From: Cyanobium sp. AMD-g | GTDB lineage: Bacteria; Cyanobacteriota; Cyanobacteriia; PCC-6307; Cyanobiaceae | DNA length: 64,000 nt | Direction: 5' to 3' | NCBI RefSeq assembly: GCF_024346395.1 | Contig: NZ_JAGQCW010000005.1 | Span: 156,403-220,402, forward strand | In this document: piece by piece, positions 1-7,583 of the stretch | Layout of the letters: every line of letters starts with the position of its first letter | How positions within the stretch are numbered: the stretch's first letter is position 1 | Position numbers and translations under genes: made by a program | Notes under the pieces: model-generated | What the model was told of the DNA's origin: nothing | Database searches by the model: none | What the model saw: the letters and a program-made list of their open reading frames with translations, nothing else

Positions 1-15
1 GCCGCGGCGGCAGGG

Positions 16-1302
16 GTGAACGGGGGGCTGCCACCCCTGGGGGACGGCCCGGTGTTCGTGCGGGTATTCACCCTGCTGCGCCATGTGCTGCAGCAGCCCT
101 TCGATCGCCAGGACGGCAGCGACCTGCCCGGCCACCTGATCGAGGCGATGGAGGAGATCCCCGGCGCCTACCTGCCGGGGGAGGCCGCCACCCTGCGCAA
201 GGACCTGGAGAAGCTGCTGACGCCCTACGGCTTCCGGGTGCGCAACGACAACGTGCGCCACGGCTATGCCCTGGGCACGGCGCTGCTGTCGGCCCAGCGT
301 CTGCGGGAGATCCACGGTGTGGTGAAGCTGGCGGCCGGCCGCCTCGGGGACCCCTCGGCCCAGGACCTGCTGATCGAGCTGGAAGAGCGGCTGCGCTGGG
401 GCGACATCAGCCCCGAGGCGTCGCCGCCCGTGCGCCCCCATGCCAACCATGCGGTGGTGGAGGCCGCCCTGGTGCGGCCGGATTCGCTCGCCGCCGACCG
501 CCATGGCTACCGGCAGGCGGAGGCGATCGAGACGGCGATCCTTGAGCACCGGCGCGTGGTGCTGGAGCGTTTCGCCTCGGGAGTCAGCTTCCCCGACAGC
601 CCGGTGGGGGAACTGCTGGTCTGGCCGCTGCAGCTGATCTTCCACACCATCGGCTGGTACCTGCTCTATGAGCAGGATCCCGTCGCCCAGCCCCACGGGC
701 TGATCCGCACCGAGCGGCTCGATCGGCTGGCGCTGCGCCGCAGTGAGAGCCGCAACCGCCGCAGCGACGGGGCCCACCAGCAGGCGGTGGAGCGGGCCGG
801 GCGGCTGCTGCAGCTCAGCGGCGGCATCGACTGCGGCGACGACCTCGGCGAGCAACTGGCCCTTGCTGGTGCCTCGGCCAAGACCCGGGCCCGCCACCTG
901 GTGACCCTGCGCTTTTCCTGCCAGGGCTGGGCCTTCGCCTTCATCCGCGAAGGCGTGCTGCGCTTTCCGATCGAGCACACCCGCTTCTCCAAACCCCTGC
1001 CCGGCGACAGCTGGTGGCGCCACCCCAAGGCGCCCCACGTGCTGGAGCCCAACCCCGCCGGCGACAGCCACCCCTACCCGGTGGAGTTCGACCTGCCCCC
1101 CTGGACGCTGCGGCGGGACGTGGACCTGCGCACCTGGCTGCTGGGCTTCGCCGGCGGCGTCCGCATCGAGGCGCCGGCGGCCCTGCGGGTGGAGCACCAG
1201 GCCAAGGCCCGCGCCGTACTGGCCGCCTATGGAGCGGCCCGGTCTGAGAATGGGGAGGAACCGCCGCTGACCTACTTCCCCAACCGCCTGCGGCGCCACT
1301 GA
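16..1302 (+). CDS. WYL-domain transcriptional regulator
   Basis: Probable DNA-binding regulator of the WYL family. The N-terminal ~90 residues read as a winged-helix region, the WYL core lies near residue 213 (GWYLLYEQ, followed by an RTERLDRL stretch), and the last ~60 residues resemble the WCX extension (LRTWLLGFAGGVRIEAP). WYL proteins are ligand- or nucleic-acid-sensing regulators often found beside defence genes; that role here is inference. The reading frame is open to the window edge, so the GTG at 16 may not be the true start and the gene may be 5'-truncated. It precedes a toxin-antitoxin-rich segment, which fits an accessory context. Confidence 0.75.
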   Translation: MNGGLPPLGDGPVFVRVFTLLRHVLQQPFDRQDGSDLPGHLIEAMEEIPGAYLPGEAATLRKDLEKLLTPYGFRVRNDNVRHGYALGTALLSAQRLREIHGVVKLAAGRLGDPSAQDLLIELEERLRWGDISPEASPPVRPHANHAVVEAALVRPDSLAADRHGYRQAEAIETAILEHRRVVLERFASGVSFPDSPVGELLVWPLQLIFHTIGWYLLYEQDPVAQPHGLIRTERLDRLALRRSESRNRRSDGAHQQAVERAGRLLQLSGGIDCGDDLGEQLALAGASAKTRARHLVTLRFSCQGWAFAFIREGVLRFPIEHTRFSKPLPGDSWWRHPKAPHVLEPNPAGDSHPYPVEFDLPPWTLRRDVDLRTWLLGFAGGVRIEAPAALRVEHQAKARAVLAAYGAARSENGEEPPLTYFPNRLRRH

Positions 1303-1483
1303 TCGAGGGATTCTCGGCAGCGTCAGCGTCCGCCTGGGCAAGCTGTTCAGCGACCTGTCGTCGATGCCCGCCCCCCGAGGATCACCCGGGAGCTCAACCT
1401 GCTCAGCGGGAAGCTCGCCTTGCTGAAGAGCGATCCGAAGCGCAGCCGCAAGAACCTGCGCCGGGAGTCGCAGCACTCCATCC
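1303..1483 (+). pseudogene. possible frameshifted gene remnant
   Basis: Two plus-strand frames can be joined by one frameshift near 1380. The frame from about 1322 reads VRLGKLFSDLSSM. The frame from 1381 reads ITRELNLLSGKLALLKSDP and ends at a stop at 1519-1521, just inside the 3' end of the next gene. The amino-acid composition looks protein-like, with balanced charged residues, unlike the Arg/Pro/Ala-rich shadow frames around it. I do not recognise the family. It may be the decayed C-terminal end of a longer gene displaced by the neighbouring toxin-antitoxin pair. Confidence 0.3.
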
Positions 1484-1921
1484 TCAACGTGCGGGAGAGC
1501 GAGGCTGGTCCCAGGGATTGATCAGATCAAGGCCCAGGCCGGTGAAGTCGCTCACGTTGCGGGTGGCCAGTTGGGCGCCCTGGGCCAAGGCGGTGGCGGC
1601 GATCACCGCATCGGCCGTGGCGATCGGCCGACCTAGCTGCTCCCGCCGCACCAGCAGCTCGCCATACCAGTGGGCGGCCTCCCGGTGGAAGGCCAGCACG
1701 CGATCGCCCAGCAGGGCCGTCACCAACGCTTGCCAGCTGTCCAGCAGGGCCTGTTTGCGGCGACCCTCCGGCAGCCGGATGAGGCCGTGCAGGATCTCCG
1801 CTTCGTTCATCGCCGTGATGCCCACCTCCGCGGGAACGAGACCATCCGCCCAGGCCAGCACCGCCGCCTCCGGCTGGGGCCGCATCAGCTCGGCGATCAC
1901 ACTGGTGTCGAGAACGATCAC
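1484..1921 (-). CDS. PIN-domain toxin, VapC/FitB type
   Basis: 145-residue PIN-domain ribonuclease, the toxin of a type II toxin-antitoxin pair. The acidic residues expected of a PIN active site are present: D5 (IVLDTSV), E40/E42 (NEAEI), D104 (ATADAVIAA) and D125 (NVSDF). The GTG start overlaps the stop of the upstream antitoxin by four bases (GTGA), which gives translational coupling. By family knowledge the protein would cleave RNA, often tRNA, when free of its antitoxin. The NPW tail and ATADAVIAATAL helix are closest to FitB/VapC of alpha-proteobacterial and cyanobacterial modules. Confidence 0.88.
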   Translation of the reverse strand: MIVLDTSVIAELMRPQPEAAVLAWADGLVPAEVGITAMNEAEILHGLIRLPEGRRKQALLDSWQALVTALLGDRVLAFHREAAHWYGELLVRREQLGRPIATADAVIAATALAQGAQLATRNVSDFTGLGLDLINPWDQPRSPAR

Positions 1922-2181
1922 GTTGGCTCCTCGGCGAACATGGCGGCCCCCGCCATGGAAACCCGCGCCGGCAGATCCAGTTCCACGCCACCGAGGCCGG
2001 CGAAATGGGCGTGGATGCGACTCCCCAGACCTGGGCTGTCAGAGCCAGCGGGTTGCGGCAACACGGCTTCGCGCAGGATCCTGCGGGCTTCCTCCTCCAT
2101 CGAGTGACCGTGGCGGGCGGCCTGCAGTCGCAACTGGGCCTTGGTGGCGTCGTCGAGGTTGCGGATCGTGAGGCTGGCCAT
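1918..2181 (-). CDS. FitA/VapB-like ribbon-helix-helix antitoxin
   Basis: 87-residue antitoxin for the adjoining PIN toxin. The N-terminus MASLTIRNLDD followed by a helix with HGHSMEEEARRIL is the FitA-type ribbon-helix-helix signature: it binds DNA as a dimer and autoregulates the operon. The C-terminal half is less ordered and would wrap the toxin. It is the first gene of a minus-strand two-gene operon. I see no convincing inverted repeat directly upstream. Confidence 0.85.
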   Translation of the reverse strand: MASLTIRNLDDATKAQLRLQAARHGHSMEEEARRILREAVLPQPAGSDSPGLGSRIHAHFAGLGGVELDLPARVSMAGAAMFAEEPT

Positions 2182-2539
2182 AACGAGATCCGCGCAGGCA
2201 ATGCTGTCAGTGCTTGCAACGCTAGCTCTGGCGGTCAGGTTCGAGCGTTGGGTTCAGGCGCACCCTGTTCACGCCCCGTTCAGCGCAGCAGGACCACCGC
2301 CACCAGGCCCCAGACCAGGCCGAGCACATGCATGGCGCGTGCGGCATAGCTGCTGCTGGGCCAGGAACAGGGCCACCCCTTGGCGCCCCAGGCGGGCGAT
2401 CTGCGCGGCTGAGGTGTGCGCCGTCGTTGCAAACCGTGAGGCAGCAGGAGTCTGACCCTCGATGCGGGCGGCATGCGTGCGGCTGGGTCTGGGTGATCGC
2501 CCTAAGTCTGGAGATGGTGGGCCTGGAGCTTCATTCAGG
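2182..2539. other. gap without a supported gene
   Basis: No intact gene is supported here. On the minus strand, around 2280-2400, two frames read QIARLGRQGVALFLAQ and then MHVLGLVWGLVAVVLL. Joined by a frameshift these would resemble the C-terminal hydrophobic end of a small membrane protein, so a decayed gene is possible. This reading is weak. Confidence 0.3.
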
Positions 2540-2773
2540 ATGGCTGTTGATCTCCCCTTGGCCGAGATGAGCCTGGCCGACAAGCTCCAGGCCATGGAAC
2601 TCCTCTGGGCCGAACTGTCCAAGACCCCTGAGCAACTGGCATCGCCGGACTGGCACGGCAAGGTGCTGCAGCAGCGACGCGATCAGGTGCGGCAAGGCAC
2701 CGCCAGCTTCCAGAACTGGGATGCCGCCGTGGGTGAGCTGAGGGCAGAACTGCGTGGACATCAGGCTCCTTGA
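2540..2773 (+). CDS. addiction-module antitoxin component
   Basis: 77-residue protein beginning MAVDLPLAEMSLADKLQAME and continuing LLWAELSKTPEQ; this matches the 'putative addiction module component' family (TIGR02574 type), which pairs with RelE/ParE toxins. I chose the ATG at 2540 because the family alignment begins near it; the frame stays open further upstream. The gene overlaps the start of the downstream toxin reading frame, as usual for such pairs. The antitoxin itself appears intact although its partner is frameshifted. Confidence 0.8.
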   Translation: MAVDLPLAEMSLADKLQAMELLWAELSKTPEQLASPDWHGKVLQQRRDQVRQGTASFQNWDAAVGELRAELRGHQAP

Positions 2774-3067
2774 GAGTGCCAAGGAGGATCTCGCAGTGGC
2801 TGGTTCTTCTACGAGCGACAGAGCCCTGGCCTCGGTGATCGCTTTCTCGATGCGATCGAAGCCGATGTCAACGCTTTGCCACGTTATGCAGGCATTCAGT
2901 TGAAGGTGGATGGATTTCACCGGATGTTGATCCAACGATTTCCCTTTGCTCTGTACTACTTGATGGAGGAGAACTCCATTGACATCTACGCGATTCTGGA
3001 TTGCCGACGAGATCCGAACTGGATTCGTGATCGACTCGGTGGGGCGCCCTCCGCGCCGTTGAGCTAG
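2754..3067 (+). pseudogene. RelE/ParE-like toxin, frameshifted
   Basis: Partner toxin of the upstream addiction-module antitoxin. From the GTG at 2754 the frame reads VDIRLLESAKEDLA, the normal N-terminus of this toxin family. The homologous sequence then jumps to another frame at about 2796-2798 (GWFFYERQSPGLGDRFLDAI) and continues through FHRMLIQRFPFALYYLMEEN to a stop at 3067. One missing base explains the break. The downstream part contains a usable internal ATG at 2876, but a product from there would lack the N-terminal half. Base composition is AT-richer than the neighbours, consistent with acquired DNA. A sequencing error cannot be excluded. Confidence 0.8.
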
Positions 3068-3126
3068 GTCATCCCAACCCCAGTTGGCTGTGCACCGTAT
3101 CCAAGGGCACGGTCACCGCGGAGCAC

Positions 3127-3615
3127 TCAGGGCTGGGCTCCCACCAGCTCAGCCAGATAGCTGGAAAGGCGGAACCCGGCCGGATGGGCATAGACGATGT
3201 CGGCAATCTTCCAGCTGCCAGCGGGGCCGCGCACCAGCTGATAGCGCAGCTTCTGCGGCGCCTCAATGGGGCGGTTGCGCAGGCCTGCCTGCACCGCCAC
3301 CAGGGCTTCCAGTCCTCCGCCGGGGGTGGCGGTGCAGCCCAGCACCTTGGCGCCATAGGTCCCCACCTGGGTGCCGCTGAACAGATCGAAGTCGACAAAA
3401 CGGCCGCTGGCTGGATCGAGCCCATAGGCACGCCGCAGCTTCTGGTAAAGCCCAGGAGTGAAGCGGCTTTGCTGGCTCTTGAGCTCGATCGGTCCGCTCA
3501 GGTCCTGCCGGGCCACTTGCCAGCGGTAGAGGCCATCGAGCTGGGCCTTCACGGCAGCCGGGCAGGGAGTGATCGCCACGGCCGCCAACAGCGGCATCAG
3601 CTGGGGCAGGGGCAT
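3127..3615 (-). CDS. putative exported protein, DUF3828-like
   Basis: 162 residues. The N-terminus (MPLPQLMPLLAAVAITPCPAAVKA) looks like a signal peptide. The mature part (FTPGLYQKLRRAYGLDPASG ... GSWKIADIVYA) resembles small periplasmic DUF3828-type proteins, whose function is unknown. It is encoded 48 bases downstream of the MazF-like toxin on the same strand and could share its transcript. It might act as an accessory or immunity-like protein, but nothing in the sequence proves that. Confidence 0.6.
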   Translation of the reverse strand: MPLPQLMPLLAAVAITPCPAAVKAQLDGLYRWQVARQDLSGPIELKSQQSRFTPGLYQKLRRAYGLDPASGRFVDFDLFSGTQVGTYGAKVLGCTATPGGGLEALVAVQAGLRNRPIEAPQKLRYQLVRGPAGSWKIADIVYAHPAGFRLSSYLAELVGAQP

Positions 3616-3663
3616 GACGGCGTGTTGGCGTTGCTCGGAATCCTGGCAGCGGGAGCGGCCAAC

Positions 3664-4008
3664 TCAGGGCAGTTCCAGCCAGCCCCGCAGGGCCAGATCC
3701 AGCTCGATCAGCAGCTGGGGCTCCAGTTGCCCCACCACCTTCCCCATGGAGCTGAGCGGCACGGTGAACAGCTTGTCGACCATCAGCTGGGACGGCTTCT
3801 TCAGGCCATTGCGTGCCGTCGGCTGGACGGGAAGCCGGACCAGGGGAGCGTCCACCAGGGTGCTGGTGAGCGGACAGAGGGTGACGCTGGGATGGGCCTG
3901 CAACCAGCGATCCGCCTGGACCACCACGGCGGGGCGTGGTTTGCCGGAGTACGCCCCCGGGCTGGCCACGGTCACCACGGTGCCGCGGCGGAGCGCAGGC
4001 AGGCTCAT
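3664..4008 (-). CDS. MazF/PemK-family endoribonuclease toxin
   Basis: 114-residue toxin of the MazF/PemK fold. The N-terminal RRGTVVTVASPGAYSGKPRP segment corresponds to the first beta strands and the conserved loop, followed by AVVVQ and LCPLTST strands typical of the family. MazF enzymes cleave single-stranded mRNA at short motifs. The start overlaps the upstream antitoxin stop by four bases. The length is normal for the family and no truncation is seen. Confidence 0.88.
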   Translation of the reverse strand: MSLPALRRGTVVTVASPGAYSGKPRPAVVVQADRWLQAHPSVTLCPLTSTLVDAPLVRLPVQPTARNGLKKPSQLMVDKLFTVPLSSMGKVVGQLEPQLLIELDLALRGWLELP

Positions 4009-4232
4009 GCTGTCCAGTCGCTCCAGTCAGGCAGCTGTTCGCTCCAGTGCTGTTGCGGTTCCCGTTCGGCCAGCCGTTGCGACTGCCGGCGGGCTTCCTC
4101 GCCATCGCCATGGCGCAGGAGGTACTGGGCGATGGCGTCGCGCACGCAGGCACTGCGGCTCTTGCCGAGCTGGCGGGCCAGCTGATCGAGCCGCCGCTCG
4201 AGCTCCGGCTCCACCCGCACCCCGATCGCCAT
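4005..4232 (-). CDS. ribbon-helix-helix antitoxin for MazF-like toxin
   Basis: 75 residues with an RHH/CopG-like N-terminus: GVRVEPELERRLDQLARQ then a KSRSACVRDAIAQYL helix. This is the common DNA-binding antitoxin paired with MazF/PemK toxins. The C-terminal Trp-rich tail (WSEQLPDWSDW) would contact the toxin. It is the first gene of the pair. A 13-bp inverted repeat 14 bases upstream of its ATG is a likely autoregulatory operator. Confidence 0.85.
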   Translation of the reverse strand: MAIGVRVEPELERRLDQLARQLGKSRSACVRDAIAQYLLRHGDGEEARRQSQRLAEREPQQHWSEQLPDWSDWTA

Positions 4233-4245
4233 GGCTCCTGCTGTT

Positions 4246-4258
4246 GAACGTTTCGTTC
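4246..4258. promoter_or_regulatory. inverted repeat upstream of RHH/MazF pair
   Basis: Perfect repeat GAACG-TTT-CGTTC. It lies just ahead of the antitoxin start on the minus strand, where an RHH dimer would bind to autoregulate. The assignment as operator is inference from position and symmetry. Confidence 0.5.
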
Positions 4259-4350
4259 TACAGCGTAGGGGGAGTTACGGATCGGGGGGCATCAGACGTT
4301 CGATCGATGCCCGGCCCTGGCCTTGTCGCCGTAAGACCAGTTCCAGCCGT

Positions 4351-4373
4351 GGTAGTTACCATGGATCACTACC
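4351..4373. promoter_or_regulatory. inverted repeat upstream of VapBC
   Basis: GGTAGT-N11-ACTACC, with a nearly symmetric core around CCATGG. It ends 15 bases before the VapB start codon, the usual place for a VapB/AbrB-fold operator. Symmetry and position are seen directly; the function is inferred. Confidence 0.5.
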
Positions 4374-4388
4374 GGATCGGGGCCTGCC

Positions 4389-4622
4389 ATGGACACCGCA
4401 CGTCTGTTCCAATCGGGCCGCAGCCAGGCGGTGCGGCTGCCGAAGGCGTACCGCTTCAGCGGTAGCGAGGTGGTGGTGAAGCATTTCGGCAATGGGGTGC
4501 TGTTACTGCCGATCGATGACCCCTGGCAAACGCTGGAGGCGGGGTTGGCCGCCTTCGAGCCGGGGTTTGTGATCAAGCGTGAGCAGCCGGAGGAGCAGAT
4601 CCGCGAAGCGATCAGCCCATGA
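4389..4622 (+). CDS. vapB: VapB-type (AbrB/SpoVT fold) antitoxin
   Basis: 77 residues beginning MDTARLFQSGRSQAVRLPKA, the hallmark of VapB antitoxins with a swapped-hairpin AbrB DNA-binding domain. The middle (FSGSEVVVKHFGNGVLLLP) completes the domain. The C-terminal acidic helix (EQPEEQIREAI) is where the PIN toxin usually binds. It is the first gene of a plus-strand pair, with its stop overlapping the toxin start by four bases and a probable operator immediately upstream. Confidence 0.9.
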   Translation: MDTARLFQSGRSQAVRLPKAYRFSGSEVVVKHFGNGVLLLPIDDPWQTLEAGLAAFEPGFVIKREQPEEQIREAISP

Positions 4623-5020
4623 TTCTGCTCGATACCAACATCTGCATCACCATCATCAACGCCAAACCAGCTTTGGTATTGGAGCGGTTCAAGCGCTACC
4701 GGCTCGGAGAGATTGGCCTCTGCAGTGTGGTGGCGGCCGAGCTGGCATTCGGGGTGGCCAAGAGCGGTTCGGTGCGCAACCGCCAGGCCCTGGAGATGGT
4801 TCTGGCCCCGCTCACGATTCTCCCTTTTGATGAGCGCGCTGCCTGGGCCTATGGCGAGCTGCGTGCGGGCCTGGAGCGCCGGGGCACTCCAATTGGCTCA
4901 CTCGACACGATGATCGCGGCCCATGCCCTGAGCCTGCAGGCCACGCTGATCACCAACAACACCCGGGAGTTTGCCCAGGTGAGCGGCCTGCAGGTTGAAA
5001 ACTGGGTGCTGACGGCCTAG
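4619..5020 (+). CDS. vapC: VapC PIN-domain ribonuclease toxin
   Basis: 133-residue PIN toxin. The N-terminus MILLDTNICI supplies D5; further conserved positions are E41 (SVVAAEL), D96 (GSLDTMIAAHAL) and the TNNTREF motif near the C-terminus. VapC enzymes of this subgroup cleave initiator tRNA or rRNA loops; the specific target here is not known. It overlaps its antitoxin VapB by four bases. The length is complete. Confidence 0.92.
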   Translation: MILLDTNICITIINAKPALVLERFKRYRLGEIGLCSVVAAELAFGVAKSGSVRNRQALEMVLAPLTILPFDERAAWAYGELRAGLERRGTPIGSLDTMIAAHALSLQATLITNNTREFAQVSGLQVENWVLTA

Positions 5021-5081
5021 GCAGAGGCCGGGCAGGGATGAACGACCAGATCGCCGCTGGCGCTGCTGCCCTATGTCAGCC

Positions 5082-5351
5082 TCATTCGTCGTGGGTCCAC
5101 AGCCGCAGCACCTTGACGACCCTCTCGTCGGGCAGCACCTGGTAGACAAGCCGGCGCTGGATATTGAGCCGACGGGAAACGGCTCCGCGCAGATCACCCA
5201 CCAACGCTTCATAGGGCGGAGGCTGCCGAACCGGATCTTCCGACAGCCGTTGCAGCAGCTGCTCGGCCTTGGCCTTGAGGGCTGGCGATGCGGCGGCGAG
5301 CTTGCGGGCGTCCTTCTGGGCCTGCCTGGTGAAGCGAACGCTCCAGCTCAC
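5082..5351 (-). CDS. YoeB/Txe-family mRNA interferase toxin
   Basis: 89 residues. The sequence MSWSVRFTRQAQKDARKLAA, the central NPVR-like EDPVRQPPPYEAL loop and the end VYQVLPDERVVKVLRLWTHDE (read in two parts) match YoeB/Txe toxins, which cut mRNA at the ribosome. The conserved C-terminal His is present (WTHDE); the usual terminal tyrosine is replaced. Its start overlaps the Phd/YefM antitoxin stop by four bases. Confidence 0.88.
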   Translation of the reverse strand: MSWSVRFTRQAQKDARKLAAASPALKAKAEQLLQRLSEDPVRQPPPYEALVGDLRGAVSRRLNIQRRLVYQVLPDERVVKVLRLWTHDE

Positions 5352-5590
5352 CAGCCCGGGTGATCACTGAGATCCTCCAGCGGCGTTGCCAGACCTTCCA
5401 GGACCGACTCACGCATCCCTGGGATCGAGACCAGATGGAGCGTCTCCTGGATCGCGTTCCAGTCGGACTCCGACAGCAGCACGGCATTGCCCCGCTTGCC
5501 GTTGATCTGCACCGGCTCGTGGGACTCGCCCACCTCATTGATCAGGGAATACAGCCGCCTGCGGGCTTCCGTGGCGGAAATGCTGGCCAT
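5348..5590 (-). CDS. Phd/YefM-family antitoxin
   Basis: 80 residues. MASISATEARRRLYSLINEV followed by GESHEPVQINGKRGNAVLLS is a textbook Phd/YefM N-terminus, and the C-terminal helix (SVLEGLATPLEDL) binds the toxin. I chose the ATG at 5590 because the family begins exactly at this MASI motif. It is the first gene of the pair. A repeat with two GTAC cores lies 20 bases upstream; E. coli YefM also recognises GTAC-centred palindromes. Confidence 0.9.
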   Translation of the reverse strand: MASISATEARRRLYSLINEVGESHEPVQINGKRGNAVLLSESDWNAIQETLHLVSIPGMRESVLEGLATPLEDLSDHPGW

Positions 5591-5610
5591 CGAAGCGTTG
5601 CCGCCATCGC

Positions 5611-5626
5611 GTACGTCAAAGCGTAC
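5611..5626. promoter_or_regulatory. inverted repeat upstream of YefM/YoeB-like pair
   Basis: GTACG-N6-CGTAC, lying about 20 bases before the antitoxin start on the minus strand. The two GTAC cores recall the TGTACA palindromes bound by YefM. The operator role is inferred. Confidence 0.5.
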
Positions 5627-5711
5627 CGCTTTTGGCCCGGGCAGGCGGCGGATCTGATGTACGGAGGCGCATGGGCAGCTGCAGCCTGAGGGCCAGGCCG
5701 TCGCCGGAGCC

Positions 5712-7583
5712 TCAGCCGCAATCGTCAGACGGTTCCAGCTTTTCGCGGAGATAGGCCTGCAGCTGCGGATCGCAGGCAAACACCCAGCAGCTCTTCATGC
5801 CCCGGCTCATCAGGGTGCGGTAGGTGTTGCGGATCAGGCGGCTGACCCGCGCCTCAGTGCCCTCCGGGTCGGTGCCCATGGCGGCCCGCCAGCCGCTGAG
5901 GCTCTTGTCGCTGCGGGCCCGGGCGGTGGGATTCGCCAGCAGCCGGCCACCTCGGGACTGGAGATCCGGCCCAATGATCACGCCGATCGTGTCGACCTCC
6001 AGCCCCTGGCAGGTGTGCACGCAGCCCACCTCCTCGACGCCGGTGGGACTGATGATCCAAGTGTTGCCCTCCGAGGCCAGGTTCCAGCGGGCGGCGTAGC
6101 CGTGTTCGGGGATCACGATGTCGCTGAGATCCAGGTTGCGTTTCGAGGTCCAGTTCCAGCAGTAGCCGGCCACCAGCCGGGCGCGGTTGTTGTCGTTGGC
6201 CTGGCGGACCGCCGCATGCAGGCTCAGCGGGTCGTCGAACAGGCGGAAGTCGAACGCCTCCCGGTCGAGCTCCGGGTTGGCGGTGGAGCGGATGCCGAGC
6301 AGATCATCCAGCCAGGCCAGGTAGCCATCGGAGCCGGCGCAGCGAAACTGCGAGGGCAGCTCATCGCACACCACCTGGGCGCCCAGCTGGGCAGCGTGCT
6401 TGCGGATCTCGGCCTCTGTGCCGATGTCCTTCCAGGCCACCTGCTGGTCTTCATCGAGGAAGAACACGCTCAGGTGGCTGGCGTTGATGATCTCCATGAC
6501 CTGGTTGTCTCCCTGGTTGCTGTACAGGCCGCTGAAGCGGTTCAGCCGGTGGGCCTCGTCCACCACCAGCACGTCGTAATGGCCGGGAGGGCAGTCCATG
6601 AAGGCACCGGAGCCACAGAAGAGGTTGTCGAAACGTGTTCGCCGCAGCTGACCGGTGAGCTTGGCCTTGAACACCGTGCGCGGCGCGGCGTTCTTGCTCA
6701 CGTAGCGGATGTTCAGCCCCTTCTGCAGCAGGGCCGCCATCAAGTGGATCGCCACCACTGACTTGCCGGTTCCTGGGCCGCCCCGCACCAGTAGCACGGT
6801 GCGCTTGCCGGGCCGCAGCTTTCGCGCGAACTGCAGGGCTCGCTCATAAACGACCTTCTGCTCCTCAATCAGGGTGAACTCACTGTTGCCGAGCACCATC
6901 TGCTCAAAAACCTCCGCCAGCTGCCGCGACGGTCTGGTCCTGCCATCTCGGATCCGCTTGATCGTCTCGCCGCCATCGCCCTGCGTGAGGCAGCGGGTCA
7001 GGAAGTCAACCAGCTCATCGGTGTGATGCCTGAGGAACACCGGAGCCCGCTCCAGGTAGTCCTGGTAACAGTCCGCGAGAACCCCGCTGCCGTCGCTGCA
7101 ATTGTGGAGGTACGCGCAGGGGCTGATCGCGATGGCGTGTTCCAGCACGGCGGTGTTGAAGTCCTCCAGCAGGCAGGAGTAGCTCCAGGCCTGGTACGAG
7201 GGGTGGGTGAGATCCCGTGGGCCGCCACCCACCACGGAGCGGACCACACCATCCATGGCTGTGGCATCCACGGTTTCCCACTGCTTGAGCTCCACAATCA
7301 CTGCCGCATGTCGGTCGTCCGGTGAGCGGCCGGAGAGCAGCAGATCGATCCGGCGCGAGGTGTTGTGGATCTGATATTCGATCGCTACCCCAAGCGCCGC
7401 AGGGATCTGGGGGGCCAGCAGGAATTGGCTGACGTACTGAAAGGAATTTCGCCAGGCCCGCACCTCTGCTGGGCTGACCCGCCTGCCGGCAAGGTTCTTG
7501 AGCCGCTCTCCAACCTCCTCCTCAATGCGATTCCGGCGCACATGCTCCAGGAAAACCTCGCGGGTCTCCAGGTAGATGATCAT
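5712..7583 (-). CDS. PD-(D/E)XK nuclease - SF1-type helicase (DUF2075) protein
   Basis: 623 residues. The N-terminal ~120 residues carry a restriction-endonuclease-like signature: E69, D80 (RRIDLLL) and E98-x-K100 (AVIVELKQWE). A P-loop ATPase of the DUF2075/schlafen-type helicase group follows: Walker A GGPGTGKS near residue 267, Walker B VLVVDEAHR near 340, motif III VFFLDEDQQ, SQFRC, the late motif VHTCQGLEVD and the C-terminal RNTYRTLMSRG. Together these predict an ATP-driven DNA or RNA translocase coupled to a nuclease. The neighbourhood of toxin-antitoxin genes makes phage or plasmid defence plausible, which is inference. I placed the start at MIIYLETREVF; the frame extends 25 codons further upstream without homology-like sequence. 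It is transcribed towards the YefM/YoeB pair. Confidence 0.85.
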   Translation of the reverse strand: MIIYLETREVFLEHVRRNRIEEEVGERLKNLAGRRVSPAEVRAWRNSFQYVSQFLLAPQIPAALGVAIEYQIHNTSRRIDLLLSGRSPDDRHAAVIVELKQWETVDATAMDGVVRSVVGGGPRDLTHPSYQAWSYSCLLEDFNTAVLEHAIAISPCAYLHNCSDGSGVLADCYQDYLERAPVFLRHHTDELVDFLTRCLTQGDGGETIKRIRDGRTRPSRQLAEVFEQMVLGNSEFTLIEEQKVVYERALQFARKLRPGKRTVLLVRGGPGTGKSVVAIHLMAALLQKGLNIRYVSKNAAPRTVFKAKLTGQLRRTRFDNLFCGSGAFMDCPPGHYDVLVVDEAHRLNRFSGLYSNQGDNQVMEIINASHLSVFFLDEDQQVAWKDIGTEAEIRKHAAQLGAQVVCDELPSQFRCAGSDGYLAWLDDLLGIRSTANPELDREAFDFRLFDDPLSLHAAVRQANDNNRARLVAGYCWNWTSKRNLDLSDIVIPEHGYAARWNLASEGNTWIISPTGVEEVGCVHTCQGLEVDTIGVIIGPDLQSRGGRLLANPTARARSDKSLSGWRAAMGTDPEGTEARVSRLIRNTYRTLMSRGMKSCWVFACDPQLQAYLREKLEPSDDCG

